In this document: positions 43,489-52,048 of the stretch, one piece after another | Layout of the letters: each line of letters begins with the position of its first letter | Numbering within the stretch: the first letter of the stretch is position 1 | Assembly (NCBI GenBank): GCA_024641005.1 | Contig: JAHEDX010000007.1 | Coordinates: forward strand, 27,583-91,582 | Direction: 5' to 3' | Source of the DNA: Acidimicrobiaceae bacterium | GTDB taxonomy: Bacteria; Actinomycetota; Acidimicrobiia; Acidimicrobiales; Ilumatobacteraceae | Length of the DNA stretch: 64,000 nt | Translations under genes and position numbers: made by a program | Notes under the pieces: model-generated | The model's database searches: none | The model's input: the letters and a program-made list of their open reading frames with translations, nothing else | What the model was told of the DNA's origin: nothing

Positions 43489-44715
43489 GTGGCTGACCTG
43501 GACGCATTGATCGAGCGCTTCGACGTCGACGATCTGGCGTTCATCGCCGACCCGTATCCGGTGCTCGGCGAGCTTCGTGAGGCGACTCCCGTGTTCTGGA
43601 ACGAGCGCAGCAACCAGTGGGTGCTGACGCGCTTCGCCGACGTACACGAGACATTGCGCCACCGCGGACTCGGACGCGCCTACACCCATCTCTTCACCCA
43701 CGCCGAGCTCGGCCGCAGCGAACCCGATCCACGCTGGGCAGATTTCCATCAGCACGAGGCGTGGTCGTTGCTGTGTCTCGAACCCCCCGACCACACCCGC
43801 CTGCGTCGGCTGGTCGCCAAGGTGTTCACACCGCGGGCCGTCGCCGCGCTGCGACCCGACATCGAGGGCTATTCGCAGGAGTTGCTCGACAGCTGCCGTC
43901 GGCTGGGCACGTTCGACCTGCTCGCCGACTACGCCCAGCCGTACTCGGTCGCCGTGATCTGTTCGATGCTCGGCGTACCGCGCAGCGACACACAGCTGCT
44001 GCTCGACTGGTCACACGCGATCGTGAAGATGTACGAGCTGTCGACCACCGACGAGGTGCGTGCCGCCGCCAATCGGGCGGCGGGGGAGTACATCGAGTAC
44101 ACGCGTGACCTGATCGCCGGCAAACGCCGCAACCCCGACGGCCTGCTCGTGTCAGAACTGGTGCGGGTCGAGGACGAGGGCGACACACTCACCGAGGACG
44201 AGATCGTCTCGACGACGATGGTGCTGCTCGAGGCCGGCCACGAAGCGACCGTGAACACACTCGGCAACGGAGTCAGGGCGCTGATGAAGCATCCGGGCGA
44301 GTGGGCGCGGCTGGTGGCCGGCGAGGTCGACGCCAGAACCGCGATCGAGGAGTTGTTGCGTTGGGACGCTCCGCTACAGCTGTTCGAGCGATGGGTGCTC
44401 GAACCTGGTGTCGAGATCGCCGGCCAGAAGTTCGAGGTGGGCGACGAGGTGGTCATGCTGTTCGGAGCGGCCGAGCGCGACCCGCGCCGTTTCGATGACC
44501 CCGATCGATTCGACGTCGGTCGCGGTGACACCGCTCACATCGGATTCGGCGGTGGCATCCACTTCTGCGTCGGCGCACCGCTTGCCCGCCAAGAGCTGGC
44601 CGTATCGCTCGAGGGTCTCGTGGCACAGTTCCCCGACCTCACCCTTGCCGAGGAACCCGCCTATCACCCCACCTTCGTCATCCGGGGTCTCGAGCGCCTG
44701 CTCGTCTCGTGCTGA
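43489..44715 (+). CDS. Cytochrome P450
   Basis: This 408-residue soluble bacterial P450 has its I-helix oxygen-binding motif MVLLEAGHEATVN (A/G-G-x-E-T type), the ExxR in AIEELLRWDAP and the haem-binding loop FGGGIHFCVGAPLAR with Cys360. It needs separate ferredoxin and reductase partners, not found here. It hydroxylates an unknown, probably lipophilic substrate. The GTG start at 43489 fits the typical N-terminus of soluble P450s. It is divergent from the PhyH gene and convergent with the N-formylglutamate amidohydrolase-like gene. Confidence 0.95.
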   Translation: MADLDALIERFDVDDLAFIADPYPVLGELREATPVFWNERSNQWVLTRFADVHETLRHRGLGRAYTHLFTHAELGRSEPDPRWADFHQHEAWSLLCLEPPDHTRLRRLVAKVFTPRAVAALRPDIEGYSQELLDSCRRLGTFDLLADYAQPYSVAVICSMLGVPRSDTQLLLDWSHAIVKMYELSTTDEVRAAANRAAGEYIEYTRDLIAGKRRNPDGLLVSELVRVEDEGDTLTEDEIVSTTMVLLEAGHEATVNTLGNGVRALMKHPGEWARLVAGEVDARTAIEELLRWDAPLQLFERWVLEPGVEIAGQKFEVGDEVVMLFGAAERDPRRFDDPDRFDVGRGDTAHIGFGGGIHFCVGAPLARQELAVSLEGLVAQFPDLTLAEEPAYHPTFVIRGLERLLVSC

Positions 44716-44716
44716 G

Positions 44717-44745
44717 CTGCTGATCGGGCGCTTCCCGAGCAGCAG
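44717..44745. terminator. Hairpin terminator between P450 and amidohydrolase-like genes
   Basis: CTGCT-GA-TCGGG pairs with CCCGA-GC-AGCAG around a CGCTT loop, giving two 5-bp stems separated by a 2x2 mismatch. It lies directly after the P450 stop and before the convergent stop at 44753. It plausibly ends both transcripts. Confidence 0.5.
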
Positions 44746-44752
44746 TGACGGT

Positions 44753-45451
44753 TCAATCGTCGGCAGCGACCGCTTCGAGGGCGTTCGACAGTCCGCGGAT
44801 CAGCCGTGTCCGTTCCGACGACGGCGAACGAAACGAGCGAAGGCCTTGTCGGATCTCGAGTTGCAGGCCGATCAGGCCGACTCCCCCCGCCCAGGTCGTC
44901 AGGGTGCCGGGTCCCGCGCCGCGCAGACCCGTGGCCTCTCCTCCGAAGTCGACCGAGAGATCGGCAGCAAGCAACGCCTGACGCACTCGCTCGCCCGAAC
45001 GCAGTACCTCCGGTGACGGATCTCGACCCAGACCGAGTGCCACGTCGACCTCGTAGCTGTCGGACATGCCGTGCAGATCGACCAGATAGTGACCGGGCGC
45101 AGGTCGGAGCCGTTCGATCAGCGCTGCCTTGAACGGGTGCTCGGGATCGGAGTTGACGTCGAGCGCCGCGTCGGATCGGCGTACCAGGCCCACCGACATC
45201 TTGTGCTCGTTGGCGAGCACCAGCGCCAGGCCGCCGGTGTTGGCGTCGTTGGACTTGCCGATCGCCTCCGATCGGGTGTGACGGACGCCGTGAACGGCCG
45301 TGATCACGACGCTCGAGCGCCGCCGGCGATCGAACTGCCACAGGGGCCCGCTGGTCGGGCCGGTGTAGTCGTTGAGCTCGAACGGGCGGTTGGCCTCGCG
45401 CCAGGCTTCCAGCTGTCGAGCGGTCCGCCGTGGTGGACCGGCGGCGCTCAC
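44753..45451 (-). CDS. N-formylglutamate amidohydrolase-like protein
   Basis: This 232-residue protein has zinc-hydrolase style motifs: VVITAVHGVRHTRSE near the N-terminus and a DLHGMSDSYEVDVALG element in the middle. The layout (H-G...E...D-x-H-G) matches N-formylglutamate amidohydrolases, although it is short and the N-terminal motif is atypical. The likely start is the GTG at 45451, preceded by GGAG. It lies 38 bases downstream of an acyl-CoA ligase gene on the same strand. Function is inferred only from motifs; a related metallocarboxypeptidase-like hydrolase is possible. Confidence 0.55.
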   Translation of the reverse strand: MSAAGPPRRTARQLEAWREANRPFELNDYTGPTSGPLWQFDRRRRSSVVITAVHGVRHTRSEAIGKSNDANTGGLALVLANEHKMSVGLVRRSDAALDVNSDPEHPFKAALIERLRPAPGHYLVDLHGMSDSYEVDVALGLGRDPSPEVLRSGERVRQALLAADLSVDFGGEATGLRGAGPGTLTTWAGGVGLIGLQLEIRQGLRSFRSPSSERTRLIRGLSNALEAVAADD

Positions 45452-45489
45452 CTTCGCTCCGACACCGTCACGATCCGGCCCGGCATCAG

Positions 45490-47058
45490 CTAGTTGACCG
45501 CTCGGCCGTGCTCGGCCCAGTACGGCGCTCGCAGATCTCGCTTGAGCACCTTGAGGGCGCCCGACAGCGGGAGCGGCTCGGTGCGGAACTCGACCGACTT
45601 GGGCACCTTGTAGCCGGCGATCTGGTCGCGGCATGCGTCCTGTAGTTCCTCCGCGGTCGCGGCGGCGCCGGGGCGCAGCACGACGATCGCATGGACCTGC
45701 TCGCCCCAGGTTTCATGAGGGATGCCGATGACCGCGACCTGCTCGACCGCGGCATGTTTCGAGATCGCGCTCTCGACCTCTGCCGAATACACGTTCTCAC
45801 CGCCGGTCACGATCATGTCCTTCACACGGTCGACGAGGAACAGGTAGCCGTCCTCGTCGAGGTATCCGGCGTCACCGGTGTGGTACCAGCCACCCTCGAA
45901 GACCTCGGCGGTGGCCTCGGGCTTGTTCCAGTACTCGCGCATGAAGTTGCCGGCTCGCGCCCACACCTCACCGGTCTCGCGAGGTCCGACCTCGTTGCCC
46001 TGGTCGTCGCGGATCGACATGGCGACGCCGGTGACGGGCCGCCCGGCCGACTGCAGCCGGGGGCCGCCGATGCGGTGGTCCTTGTCGTCGAGCCAGGTCA
46101 ACAACGACGAGCACTCGGTCATGCCATAGCCCTGGGTGACCTCGAGGTCGGGATACAACGACAAGAGGCGGTCGAGCAGCGCCGCCGGCATCGGGGAAGC
46201 GCCGTAGGTGAGTCGCTTCAACGAGGCGAGTCGTTCGGGCGCGAACGACTCGTGTCCCAGCATCATGGCGATCATCGTCGGCACCATCATCGTCTGGGTG
46301 ACGCCGTGCCGTTCGATCAGCTCGAGCGCCGCCCCCGGCTCGTAGAACGGCATGAACACCGAGGACCCGCCGGACGCCGGCATGCCCATGATCCCGCCCA
46401 TCGATGCAGCGTGGAACATCGGTGTCTGGTGGAGGTAAACGCTGTCCTCCTCGAGCGGAACGACGGTGGCGATGTGATACAGGTTGAGCATCTCGGCCCG
46501 GTTCTCGAGCGCGACGCCCTTGGGCAGGCCAGTCGTACCGCCTGTGTACATGAGGACGCACAGGTCGTCTTCGTCGGGCTCGTCGGGCGCGACGGGCTCG
46601 GCGGCAGCGATCAACTCCTCGTACTTGATGTCGTGAGGCACATCGCCGTCGCCGATCAACACGACGTGTCGGATCGGCGAGGGCTCGTCCGACGACGCCA
46701 TCGCGTCAGCCAGGTGTTGGGCGAAGAAGGTGTCGACGAACACGACTTCGGTACCCGAGTCGCGCACGATGTAGTCGAGTTCCTTGCCGGCGAGGCGCAG
46801 GTTGAGCGGATTGATGACCCCGGCACCCAGCAGCGCAGCGTGGTACAGCTCGAGGAACTGATGGCTGTTGGTCGCCATGACCGCAAACCGGTCTGCCGAC
46901 TCGATGCCGAGCTGATGACGCAGGGCGTGGCACAACCGCAGCGTGCGGTCGCCGTGGTCGGCATACGTGCTGGTGTAGCTGCCGTCGAAGAACGCCGTCT
47001 TGTCTGCGAACCGCTCGAGCGCCGGCATCAGGGTGCGGTGGTAGATCAGTTCTTTCAC
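45490..47058 (-). CDS. Acyl-CoA synthetase (long-chain fatty acid type)
   Basis: This is a 522-residue adenylate-forming ligase. Motifs are LCVLMYTGGTTGLPKGVALE (P-loop), TQGYGMTECSSLLTWLD (A5), GWYHTGDAGYLDEDGYLFLV (A7), VTGGENVYSAEVESAI (A8) and LPLSGALKVLKRDLR (A10 region with the usual lysine). It activates a fatty or aromatic acid. It is oriented away from the YjjI gene, with a shared 148-bp gap holding palindrome copy A (47126-47160). It may be cotranscribed with the downstream amidohydrolase-like gene. Confidence 0.9.
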   Translation of the reverse strand: MKELIYHRTLMPALERFADKTAFFDGSYTSTYADHGDRTLRLCHALRHQLGIESADRFAVMATNSHQFLELYHAALLGAGVINPLNLRLAGKELDYIVRDSGTEVVFVDTFFAQHLADAMASSDEPSPIRHVVLIGDGDVPHDIKYEELIAAAEPVAPDEPDEDDLCVLMYTGGTTGLPKGVALENRAEMLNLYHIATVVPLEEDSVYLHQTPMFHAASMGGIMGMPASGGSSVFMPFYEPGAALELIERHGVTQTMMVPTMIAMMLGHESFAPERLASLKRLTYGASPMPAALLDRLLSLYPDLEVTQGYGMTECSSLLTWLDDKDHRIGGPRLQSAGRPVTGVAMSIRDDQGNEVGPRETGEVWARAGNFMREYWNKPEATAEVFEGGWYHTGDAGYLDEDGYLFLVDRVKDMIVTGGENVYSAEVESAISKHAAVEQVAVIGIPHETWGEQVHAIVVLRPGAAATAEELQDACRDQIAGYKVPKSVEFRTEPLPLSGALKVLKRDLRAPYWAEHGRAVN

Positions 47059-47125
47059 GGTGGGTGCTGCTCCTCGTTCCCGGATTGGCGTGTCTCGGTG
47101 CCAGCCTAGGAGAACCAGTCCGCCC

Positions 47126-47160
47126 CCCGTAACGGATTGGCAGGCACCAAACCGTTACGG
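47126..47160. repeat. Intergenic palindrome, copy A
   Basis: CCGTAACGG (47127-47135) and CCGTTACGG (47152-47160) are exact 9-bp inverted arms, with inner TGG and CCA also paired. Copy B at 59721-59759 shares CCCGTAACGG, TGG and CCAAAC. It lies between the divergent acyl-CoA ligase and glycyl-radical enzyme genes and could be an operator or a repeat family. Confidence 0.75.
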
Positions 47161-47206
47161 ACCTGTGGCCCTAGCGCCCGAGATGGGTAGGCCGTACTGT
47201 CGAGTC

Positions 47207-48766
47207 GTGGAGATCACGGAGTTGACAGTACGCGCCACCGAGTTGGTGCAAGACCCGGCGTTGGCGTACGACCAGAAGCTGCGCAGGTTGGCCGTGTTGG
47301 CAACCGAGGCGCTGCCGTACCCCGCGATCTCCGAGGCGTGCGCAGAGGCGCTCGACAAGCGCGTGATCTGTGACATGTTCGAGGGCCATGCCCCCTTCAC
47401 GGCGCGATACATCCTGCCGGACTACGAGCTGGCGATGCGCCAGGGGCTCACCTACCTCGAGATGCCCCCTCCCACCGATCTCGACGATGCGCTGGCGTTC
47501 TTGCAGGTGATGTACACCCACGTGCCGAGCGTGACCACCTACCCCGTCTACCTCGGCGATCTCGACAAGGTGTTGGCTCCGTTCGTCACCGACGACCTCG
47601 ATGATGACGAGCTCGACGTGAAACTGCGGCGGTTCTGGATCGGTATCGACCGCATGCTGCCCGACGCGTTCGTGCACCTCGACCTCGGCCCGCACGACAG
47701 CCGTGTGACGCGTTCGATCTTCAGGGTCGAGCGCTCGCTGCGTCAGGCGGTCCCCAACATCACCCTCAAGGTCGACCCGGACATCACGCCCGACGACCTG
47801 ATCGACGACGCGGTGCGCACGGTGTTCGAAACCGGCAAGCCGCATTTCGTCAACCATCCGATGATGGTCGCAGATCACGGCGAACGGTACGCAGCGGTCA
47901 GTTGCTACAACTCGCTCAAGATCGGCGGTGGATCACACACGCTGGTGCGCCTCAACCTCAAAGAAGTGGCGCTGCTGCACGGCGGTCCCGTCGACGAGTT
48001 CCTGGCGACGGTGCTCCCGCGGTACGTCGAGCTCACCGCCGAACTGGCGGAAGCGAGGATTCGTTCGCTGGTCGAGCGGCAACGCTTCTTCGACACCCAC
48101 TGGTTGGCGACCGAAGGACTCATCGACATCGACCGCTTCTCGGCGATGTTCGGCATCTTCGGGTTGGCCGAATGCGTCAACCTGCTGATGGCCTACGAAG
48201 GCCGAGATCGAGACGGGGAGGCCCGGTACGGCCACGACGAGCACGCCAATGCGCTGGCGGTTCGCGTGGTCGAACGGGTCGCCGAGTTGGTGGCCTCCCG
48301 TCCGATGCCCTACTGCGAGGGCGGTCAGGGGCGCTGTTACCTGCACAGCCAGAGCGGCATCGATCTCGACGACCACGTGACTGCCGGCACCCGTATCCCG
48401 GTCGGCGACGAGCCAGGCCTGCTCGAACACATCGCGGCCTGTGCGCCGCACCATCACCTGTTCGCATCCGGCGTCAGCGACATCTTCCACGTCGACGAGA
48501 CCGCCACGCGCAACCCCGAGGCGATGGTCGACATCATCCGCGGTGGGTTCGCCAGCGGCATGCGCGATTTCACGTTCAATCTCGACAGCAACGAGTTCGT
48601 CCGGATCACCGGATACCTGGTGCGCAAGAGTGATCTCGCCGCCATCGCCGATCATGAGGTCGTCCGGCATTCGAGTGACCACCTGGCCGCCGGCAGCGAG
48701 AACTCGTATCACCTCACCGAGCGAGCGGTGAAACGCATCGGATGCCATGAGCGGGATCCTCGATAG
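47207..48766 (+). CDS. yjjI: YjjI-family glycyl-radical enzyme
   Basis: This 519-residue protein belongs to the YjjI family of glycyl-radical enzymes, whose reaction is unknown. The glycine radical site is RITGY with Gly469 near the C-terminus, and the active-site cysteine is likely Cys233 in AAVSCYNSLKIGGG. Other conserved blocks are ICDMFEGHAPFTARYILPD and PYCEGGQGRCYLHSQSGI. Length matches the roughly 516-residue E. coli protein when the GTG at 47207 is the start; ATG at 47183 is an alternative. It overlaps the activase gene by 20 bases. Glycyl radicals are destroyed by oxygen, so expression must be confined to anoxic conditions. No FNR-like site was identified. Confidence 0.9.
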   Translation: MEITELTVRATELVQDPALAYDQKLRRLAVLATEALPYPAISEACAEALDKRVICDMFEGHAPFTARYILPDYELAMRQGLTYLEMPPPTDLDDALAFLQVMYTHVPSVTTYPVYLGDLDKVLAPFVTDDLDDDELDVKLRRFWIGIDRMLPDAFVHLDLGPHDSRVTRSIFRVERSLRQAVPNITLKVDPDITPDDLIDDAVRTVFETGKPHFVNHPMMVADHGERYAAVSCYNSLKIGGGSHTLVRLNLKEVALLHGGPVDEFLATVLPRYVELTAELAEARIRSLVERQRFFDTHWLATEGLIDIDRFSAMFGIFGLAECVNLLMAYEGRDRDGEARYGHDEHANALAVRVVERVAELVASRPMPYCEGGQGRCYLHSQSGIDLDDHVTAGTRIPVGDEPGLLEHIAACAPHHHLFASGVSDIFHVDETATRNPEAMVDIIRGGFASGMRDFTFNLDSNEFVRITGYLVRKSDLAAIADHEVVRHSSDHLAAGSENSYHLTERAVKRIGCHERDPR

Positions 48767-49499
48767 GCCGGTCACGGGCTTCGTCGCCGACACCATCTCG
48801 TTCAGCAACGTCGATGGCCCTGGCAACCGGTTCGTCGTATTTCTGCAGGGCTGCAATTTCGACTGTGTTGCGTGCCACAACCCTCAGACGATCCCCGGTC
48901 ACCGGCCGCTCGAGGGCCATGATCCCCACCATCTCGGCATCGATGAACTGCTCGTGCGGATCCGCCGAGCGACCCCGTTCATCCGGGGGATCACGGCCTC
49001 GGGGGGTGAGGCCACACAGCAACCGATCTTTCTGCGAGCGTTGTTCGCCGCAGTGAAATCCGATCCGGCGCTCGCTCACCTCACCTGCCTCGTCGATTCG
49101 AACGGTGCGACCGACCTGGCCGTGTGGGACGACCTGGCCCCGGTGATGGACGGGGCGATGATCGATCTCAAGTGCTTCGACCCCGACATCCACCGCGAGA
49201 TGACGGGACAACCGAACCATCAGGTGCTTGCGAGCATCGTGCGTCTGCACCAGCTCGGCCTGCTCTACGAGGTTCGGATGCTGCTGCTCTCGGGGGTGAA
49301 CGATGCGCCTGACCTGCTGCGACGCACGGCCGAATGGCTCGCGGCGATCGATCCCGAGATGCGCGTGAAGCTGATCGGGTTCCGGGCCCACGGTGCGAGG
49401 CCTCACGACCCGCCGCTCGTCGAGCCCACCGCGGATGCCATCGCCTGGGCCGCCGACCTGATGCGCGGCGTGGCGCCGTTCGACATCTGTGTCGTGTGA
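48747..49499 (+). CDS. yjjW: YjjW-type radical SAM glycyl-radical enzyme activase
   Basis: This 250-residue radical SAM enzyme creates the glycyl radical on the YjjI protein. The [4Fe-4S] cysteines are in QGCNFDCVACHNPQT (Cx3Cx2C), with the SAM-binding glycines in GITASGGEATQQP. It has no obvious extra ferredoxin-type cluster domain, which some other YjjW and PFL-activase relatives carry. It begins inside the yjjI gene, so translation is coupled, as expected for an enzyme/activase pair. A hairpin follows the stop. Confidence 0.9.
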   Translation: MSGILDRPVTGFVADTISFSNVDGPGNRFVVFLQGCNFDCVACHNPQTIPGHRPLEGHDPHHLGIDELLVRIRRATPFIRGITASGGEATQQPIFLRALFAAVKSDPALAHLTCLVDSNGATDLAVWDDLAPVMDGAMIDLKCFDPDIHREMTGQPNHQVLASIVRLHQLGLLYEVRMLLLSGVNDAPDLLRRTAEWLAAIDPEMRVKLIGFRAHGARPHDPPLVEPTADAIAWAADLMRGVAPFDICVV

Positions 49500-49525
49500 T
49501 TGCCCGTTCGACCGGCAGGGCATCA
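49497..49525. terminator. Hairpin at the end of the yjjI-yjjW operon
   Basis: TGA-t-TGCCC pairs with GGGCA-TCA across a 12-base loop, beginning at the yjjW stop codon. It lies between convergent genes and may act as a bidirectional terminator. There is no T-run. Confidence 0.4.
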
Positions 49526-49541
49526 CCCAACGACCGCAGAG

Positions 49542-50573
49542 TCACTCCTGGCCCTGCCCACCCAACGGCCTGATCGTGATCACCCGCGTGCGGCCGACAC
49601 CCTTGAGGTCGTAGTAACGCCGCACCCAGCGCACATCGAGGTCGCCGCGATCGAGGAGGTGCTGGCCTTGGGCGCGGGGGACGGCGATGCTGCCCGGTCG
49701 TGCCACGCCGGTCAAACGGCTCGCCAGGTTGACCGTGGGGCCGAACACATCGCCGCCGACACGCACTGTCTGACCGGCAGCGATGCCGCAGTGAACGGGA
49801 GGCATCGACTCGATCGGGGCGAGTCGCTCGATCAGGTCGATGGCGATCCCCACCGCCCCGTCGAACGTGCTGGAGACGAACATGACCTCGTCTCCGATGA
49901 GTTTGACCACTCGACCCTCGTGCGCCGCGACCACGTCGAACGCTGCGGTCTCGAATGTCTCGACGATCTCTGTGATCTGCTGCTGGCTCGCCGATTTGCT
50001 GACCCGCGAGAATCCCGACAGGTCGGCGAACCCGACAGCTTGGAGCGCGTCGGTCTCGTCGGTATGGAGACTCTGCGCCAAGGCCGCGAGCAGATGCCGA
50101 CGCCAGACATAGTTCATGGTGTTCTCGACGAAGTCGACGATGTCGTGCTCCGAGCCGTCGCCGAGTACTCGCCGGGAGGTCGGGGCGATCGTGGTGATGC
50201 CGTCGTGTTCCCTCATCAGGTCGCCGGAGATGACGGCGAGTTGGGCTTCGACAAGTCGCGAGAACGAGGCGCCCATCAAACGCGCCAGACGGAGGATGTC
50301 GCCATCGGCGATCGCCTCGTCCTCCAACAGTGTTCGTAGCCGCAACACGACCTCGACATCGGCCTCGCTGAATGCGAGCTCGTCGTCGGCGACCTCGGCG
50401 AAACCCATGGCCCGCCACCATCGAAGTGTCTGCTCGGGGTCGATGCCGCTTCGTGCGGCCACGTCCGACCGGCGCAGCGTGGGTGGTTCGATGCCGACCA
50501 ACGCGTACAAGGCATCGACGCTCGCTGCTACAGAATCGTCCGGTCGGCCGGGCACGCATCCATGATGGCGCAT
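49542..50573 (-). CDS. Class III adenylate/guanylate cyclase with N-terminal regulatory domain
   Basis: This 343-residue protein has a catalytic domain at about 170-335: GFADLSGFSRVSKSA (metal Asp), FETAAFDVVAAHEGRVVKLIGDEVMFV (second metal Asp) and GPTVNLASRLTGVARPGSI. The N-terminal part, about 25-150, is helical and begins like a MerR-type helix-turn-helix (RRSDVAARSGIDPEQTLRWW). This arrangement is frequent in actinobacterial adenylate cyclase-related proteins. It is predicted to make cAMP in the cytoplasm. Candidates for response in this window include the MFS-cNMP fusion. The start is ATG at 50573, next to a near-perfect 17-base palindrome. Confidence 0.85.
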   Translation of the reverse strand: MRHHGCVPGRPDDSVAASVDALYALVGIEPPTLRRSDVAARSGIDPEQTLRWWRAMGFAEVADDELAFSEADVEVVLRLRTLLEDEAIADGDILRLARLMGASFSRLVEAQLAVISGDLMREHDGITTIAPTSRRVLGDGSEHDIVDFVENTMNYVWRRHLLAALAQSLHTDETDALQAVGFADLSGFSRVSKSASQQQITEIVETFETAAFDVVAAHEGRVVKLIGDEVMFVSSTFDGAVGIAIDLIERLAPIESMPPVHCGIAAGQTVRVGGDVFGPTVNLASRLTGVARPGSIAVPRAQGQHLLDRGDLDVRWVRRYYDLKGVGRTRVITIRPLGGQGQE

Positions 50574-50574
50574 C

Positions 50575-50591
50575 GCGGTCGCCGCGACCGC
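50575..50591. promoter_or_regulatory. Near-perfect palindrome at the cyclase start
   Basis: GCGGTCGC-C-GCGACCGC has exact 8-bp arms around one base and begins one base upstream of the cyclase ATG. A role as an autoregulatory site for the HTH domain of the cyclase is possible but unproven. Such G+C palindromes can arise by chance in this genome. Confidence 0.3.
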
Positions 50592-50770
50592 TGCCGGTCG
50601 GCTTCGTCATGCTGCTTGCCGTGCCTCGGGCCTGCACTTTGCGAGCACGAAGGCCCATGACCGCTCGCAGTAGGTTGGCGCGATCACGGTCGGTCGCCCG
50701 TGCGACCAGAGGGGACGATGATGAGCGAGTCGGCAGCGGTGGTATGCGAGACCCGTCGGGGGGATCGACG

Positions 50771-51943
50771 ATGACGATCGACGTGGGTTCGGTCGACGAG
50801 GCACTCACCACCACCAGGGCGGTCCGGTTGCGACTCGACCTCGAGCGGCCGGTCGACAACGACGTCATCTTCGACTGCATCGACATTGCCGAGCAGGCAC
50901 CTTCGGGTGGCAACCAGGGCAGTCGCCGCTGGATCATCGTGCGTGACCCGGTGATCAAGGCCCGCATCGCCGAGCTGTACATGGCGACCGGCGGCGAGTT
51001 CATGATCGGTGCCCGCGACAGGCTCGCCGGCACTGGCCATCCACAAGAGCAGGTCATGAAGTCGGCGGCCCATCTCGCCGAGCATCTCGCCGACGTGCCG
51101 GCAATCGTCATCCCGACGATCATCGGCATGCACGATGCCAGCGGCCGCCCTGGTCTGTTCGACTCCGTCATCCAGTCGGTCTGGAGTTTCTGCGTGGCGC
51201 TCCGCGCCCGCGGCCTGGGCAGCTCGTGGACAACGGCGATCCTGGGCAAGGGTGACGAGTTGGCCGAGCTGCTCGGTGTGCCGGCGGGCAATACGCAGAT
51301 CGCGATGATCCCCGTCGCGTGGACGAAGGGCACCGAGTTCAAACGAGCGCCCCGCTTTCCGGCGCGTGAGATCGCCTTCATCGATCGCTATGCGCACACC
51401 TGGGTCTCGGGACCGAGCGACCCGCCCTGCCTCGCCGACGGCCCGGGCACGGTGGTCGAGGTCGACATCCAGGCGCCTGTCGATGCCGTGTGGCCACTCG
51501 TGACCGACATCGGATTCGGGGCACGCTTCAGCGAAGAGTTCCGTGGCGCTCGCTGGGCCGATGGAGTCGACGGTCCGTCGCTGGGCGCGCAGTTCATCGG
51601 CAGCAACGTCCATCCTGCGATCGGCGAGTGGGACGTGCCGTGCTTCGTGCACCGCTACGCCGAGCGGTCGGAGTTCGGTTGGGTCACGTCCGACCCGGAC
51701 AACCCCGGTGCACAGTGGCGATTCGAGCTGGCCCAGATCGCAGGTGCGACCCGGCTGCGATATTCGCTGGTGATCGGGCCGGGACCCTCGGGCATCAGCG
51801 CTGCGATCAGCGCGATGCCCGACAAGGAGCCACGAATTCTGCACCGACGCATCGAAGAGCATCGCTCGAACATGCAACGGGTCGTCGAGGCCATGAAGGC
51901 AACAGCCGAAGGCGATCTCCCATCGACCGAGTCGAATGCCTGA
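50771..51943 (+). CDS. Nitroreductase-SRPBCC fusion protein
   Basis: This 390-residue fusion has a nitroreductase-fold FMN domain at about 1-215 and an SRPBCC (START-like) domain at about 225-380. The first contains TTRAVRLRLDLERPVDNDVI, AEQAPSGGNQGSRRWIIV and GLGSSWTTAILGKGDELAEL. The second contains VVEVDIQAPVDAVWPLVTDI and a strand FVHRYAERSEFGWVTSDP. It is likely a ligand-binding flavin oxidoreductase. The ATG at 50771 has a GGGGGGA element upstream; an in-frame ATG at 50744 is possible. Domains of both kinds occur elsewhere in the window as separate proteins. Confidence 0.85.
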   Translation: MTIDVGSVDEALTTTRAVRLRLDLERPVDNDVIFDCIDIAEQAPSGGNQGSRRWIIVRDPVIKARIAELYMATGGEFMIGARDRLAGTGHPQEQVMKSAAHLAEHLADVPAIVIPTIIGMHDASGRPGLFDSVIQSVWSFCVALRARGLGSSWTTAILGKGDELAELLGVPAGNTQIAMIPVAWTKGTEFKRAPRFPAREIAFIDRYAHTWVSGPSDPPCLADGPGTVVEVDIQAPVDAVWPLVTDIGFGARFSEEFRGARWADGVDGPSLGAQFIGSNVHPAIGEWDVPCFVHRYAERSEFGWVTSDPDNPGAQWRFELAQIAGATRLRYSLVIGPGPSGISAAISAMPDKEPRILHRRIEEHRSNMQRVVEAMKATAEGDLPSTESNA

Positions 51944-51992
51944 CTCGTCCCGGGTGGTGCCCAGGCATCATCATCTGACCAGCAGCATCCGT

Positions 51993-52020
51993 GCGTCGAC
52001 GTGCTCGTGCACGTCGACGC
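51993..52020. terminator. Perfect 11-bp hairpin upstream of the thiolase gene
   Basis: GCGTCGACGTG-CTCGTG-CACGTCGACGC has perfect 11-bp arms with a 6-base loop. It lies 50 bases after the nitroreductase-fusion stop and 28 bases before the thiolase start. It may be a terminator without T-run for the first gene or a leader hairpin for the second. Confidence 0.5.
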
Positions 52021-52048
52021 CAACGACCTCGACACATAGGGAGCCTTC

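Noticed and set aside
49168..51381. Very long minus-strand open frame (737 codons) spanning several genes
   Set aside because: It crosses the yjjW, cyclase and nitroreductase-fusion coding regions and its translation is Arg-rich with no domain; it is a shadow of high G+C content.
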